From Closterium sp. Naga37s-1 (taxonomy: Eukaryota > Streptophyta > Zygnematophyceae > Desmidiales > Closteriaceae): a DNA stretch of 64,000 bases. Below the pieces are notes generated by a model that saw only the letters and a list, made by a program, of their open reading frames with translations, did no database searches and was not told where the DNA came from. The stretch covers positions 3,848,001 through 3,912,000 of the forward strand of contig CANJKZ010000084.1 in the NCBI GenBank assembly GCA_947471745.1. Direction: 5' to 3'. The translations under genes were made by a program, and so were the position numbers. The stretch's first letter is position 1. Each line of letters opens with the position of its first letter. This document shows, piece after piece, positions 62,226 through 64,000 of the stretch.

Positions 62226-63046
62226 CGCTCCTCCCGACCTCGTTCGTTTTGCTCGAGCCTGTCTCACTCTGTCGTACTAGTTGCGCACGTCTTACCCGAG
62301 CCTAGCGCCAGCCCGCTCTAATCGCGTTCGTTCGTTACCGCCCGTTCCGCCGATCCACTACTCTCGTAGAGTAGGGACCTTCTCCCCCCCCCCCCCCTCC
62401 CCCGTGCTGCCGGTCGCGTTTCCCCCCCCATGCTGCCCGTCGAGTCGCGTTTTCCCCCCCCGTTGCCCGTCGAGTCGCGTTTTTACCCACCGCTGCCCGT
62501 CGAATCGCGCCTTCCCCTGCCCCCGTCGCGTCGCGCTCTCCCCGCCCGTCGTCCCGTCGTGCCCTCCCCCGCTGCTCGTCGCGACGCGCCCTCCCCCCGC
62601 TGCCCTAAACGCCCGTCGCGTCGCGCCTGCCCGCCGTCGCGTCCCTACCCTTGCCCTACGCGCCCACCGCGTCGTCCCTACACCCGCGCGCCCGCTGCAC
62701 CCGCGCCTCCCCGCGCCCTACGCCCTGCGCCCGTCGCCCGTCGCCTCCCTACGCCCTGCGCCCTGCACCCGCGCCTCCCCGTGCCCTGCGCCCCTTGCCT
62801 CCCCGCGCCCTGAGCCCTGCGCCCGCGCCTCCCCGCGCCCTGCGCCCTGCGCTTGAGTGCTCGCTGCGCCCGTTTCTAAGCACGCCCGCCCTTCGCCCGC
62901 TGTGCTGTCTCTTCTCTGTCTGCACGCGTGCCTGCTTGCTCGCGTCTGCCACGTCTGCTCGTTTCTCCGCCGCTGCGCCTGCTTTTTAGGCCTGCCGCGA
63001 GCCCTCCCTCTGCTCTACTACGCGTCCTTTCGCTCGTACTTCCACT
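62226..63046 (+). repeat. GC-rich repeat leader of element F
   Basis: CCCGTCGAGTCGCGTTTTCCCC-type repeats (62400-62640) are followed by CGCCCTGCGCCCGCGCCTCC-type repeats (62690-62870). It is different in sequence from the leaders of the other elements. Confidence 0.78.
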
Positions 63047-63855
63047 ATGGCGACTCCTAGAGTTCTCCGTTTTGACACTGACGGTCGACCCCTCGAATTC
63101 TCGGTCTAGCTCCTGCGCGCGCGTCGCCTTTTAGAGAGTCAGGTCCAGTCGGGTGAGTCCCTCTGGGCGCACGCTACTGGTGACCTTCCTGCGCCCGACG
63201 ACCCTACCCCTCTAGGCTCTGCCCCTGACGACGCTGCTAGAGCCCGCTTTGCCAGCCAGCGTGCTGACCTGACGGCGTGGAAGTCGCGTGACGCTGCGGC
63301 CTGCATCGCTCTTAGCAGCCTCCTCCCTGAGTCTGAGGAGGCCCATTTCACTCAGGTTCGCACTGCTAGTGAGTTCATGACTGCGATCAAGGCCCGCTAC
63401 GCTACTCCCACCACTGTCTCTCTTGGCCGCCTCTTCCTACCGTTCTTGTTCCCGGACCTTGCTTCGTTTGAGCGCTCTGCTGACTTGATTGCTCACCTCC
63501 GCTCGCTCGATTCTAGCTACCGCGCTGCTTGCACTGACGCACAGCTTGCACTGCTCCCTCCCCCCATGGCGATTACTATCTACTTCATCGCCACTAGCCT
63601 CCCTGACCGCCTTGCCTCGGTTCGTGACGCGCTTCTCCTGGAGCACCCTAGTGAGCTCACTATCGAGGTCCTAGAGTCTGCGCTCAAGGACGTCGAGAGC
63701 AACCTCCGCTCATTAGCCTCCGCCTCTGGTGCTGTGCCCCCTCCACCGTTTCACAGGTGCACTGTCCCTCAGCTGGTGGAGGCGACGCCCGGGCTCGTCA
63801 GCCACCTTCTGGTCTGCCGGCCGCGGCGGGTGGAGCAGCGGCGTGGTACCTGGCC

Positions 63856-63886
<31 letters not shown>

Positions 63887-64000
63887 GGCAGCAGCCCCTC
63901 CCCTTGCAGCAGCCCCCGCAGCAGCAGCGACAGCAGCAGGTTTCGGGGCCAGCACAGCGTCACCCTCAGCGAGGTGCTGTTCACCCTTCGTGCACCTATC
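63047..64000 (+). pseudogene. Copia Gag of element F, runs off the window
   Basis: ATG 63047 starts MATPRVLRFDTDGRPLEFSV and hits a TAG at 63107-63109, where relatives have a Trp codon (FDTW-like). The frame then stays open to the edge: ESEEAHF, KARYATPTTVSLGRLFLPFLFPDL, LLPPPMAITIYFIATSLPDRL and LESALKDVESNLRSLASAS. A CAG-repeat stretch at 63855-63945 can code polyglutamine in one frame, as in the Gag tail of element D. Read-through or a single reversion would be needed for Gag. I cannot judge the rest of the element. Confidence 0.82.

Noticed and set aside
1-64000. A novel defence or metabolic gene cluster
   Set aside because: Apart from the formin and NHL genes, all coding signals resolve to transposons or repeats. 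I see no sign of a cluster of cooperating genes.

Overview
The window looks like a nuclear segment from a plant-lineage eukaryote (streptophyte: a charophyte alga or a seedless land plant are both plausible; I cannot name the species). The reasons are Ty1/copia retrotransposons primed by initiator tRNA-Met, a hAT transposase of the zinc-finger-862-like kind, an intron-bearing formin with a PTEN-type C2 domain before FH1-FH2, and an NDR1/HIN1-like (LEA-2) membrane protein. There is no prokaryotic gene organisation, rRNA, tRNA gene or CRISPR array.

About 49 kb (1-49449) is nested transposons, almost all from one copia clade with very short LTRs (about 99-140 bp, ends near TGTCA...TGACA). The nesting can be read from target-site duplications and interrupted reading frames. 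Element D (24796-32809, minus) was hit in its 3' LTR by element A (minus, 5' LTR at 24665-24795). A was hit in its reverse transcriptase gene by element B (plus, 3' LTR at 19625-19756). B was hit by element C (11319-18659, minus, 5-bp duplication GCTCT) and, in its gag, by a 345-bp TRIM (5753-6097, duplication GGGCC). A block of about 16.2 kb containing the B/C/A nest was then tandemly duplicated: 1-5194 is the right end of the first copy and 5195-21430 is the second copy. D also carries a three-LTR TRIM array (24814-25363), a TA-flanked MITE (25371-25643) and a 675-bp hAT-like element with an 8-bp target duplication (26036-26710).

From 33091 to 49449 come a decayed intron-containing hAT transposase gene, copia element E (36867-40432, with its integrase joined to a reverse transcriptase of another lineage), a fragment G, and the head-to-head copia halves H (minus) and I (plus). 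All copia copies are broken by stops, frameshifts or deletions, apart from the Gag frame at 1-927, which is open to the window edge.

The right part (49450-62083) is host DNA. It holds a tandemly duplicated two-gene unit on the minus strand. The right copy has a 5'-truncated formin (53062-59175) and an intact NHL/LEA-2 gene (60275-61189). The left copy has only a formin 3' stub (about 49790-50652) and an NHL pseudogene (50885-51836). Several formin C2-domain exons are present as short tandem copies, and an 18-bp G-rich minisatellite (59190-60015) lies where the formin 5' part should be. A further copia element, F, starts at 62084 and runs off the right edge.

Two features recur across the copia clade. 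Every element has its own GC-rich tandem-repeat array between the primer-binding site and gag. The sequence after the primer-binding site also resembles a decayed antisense copy of initiator tRNA-Met, reaching in three families as far as the anticodon arm.
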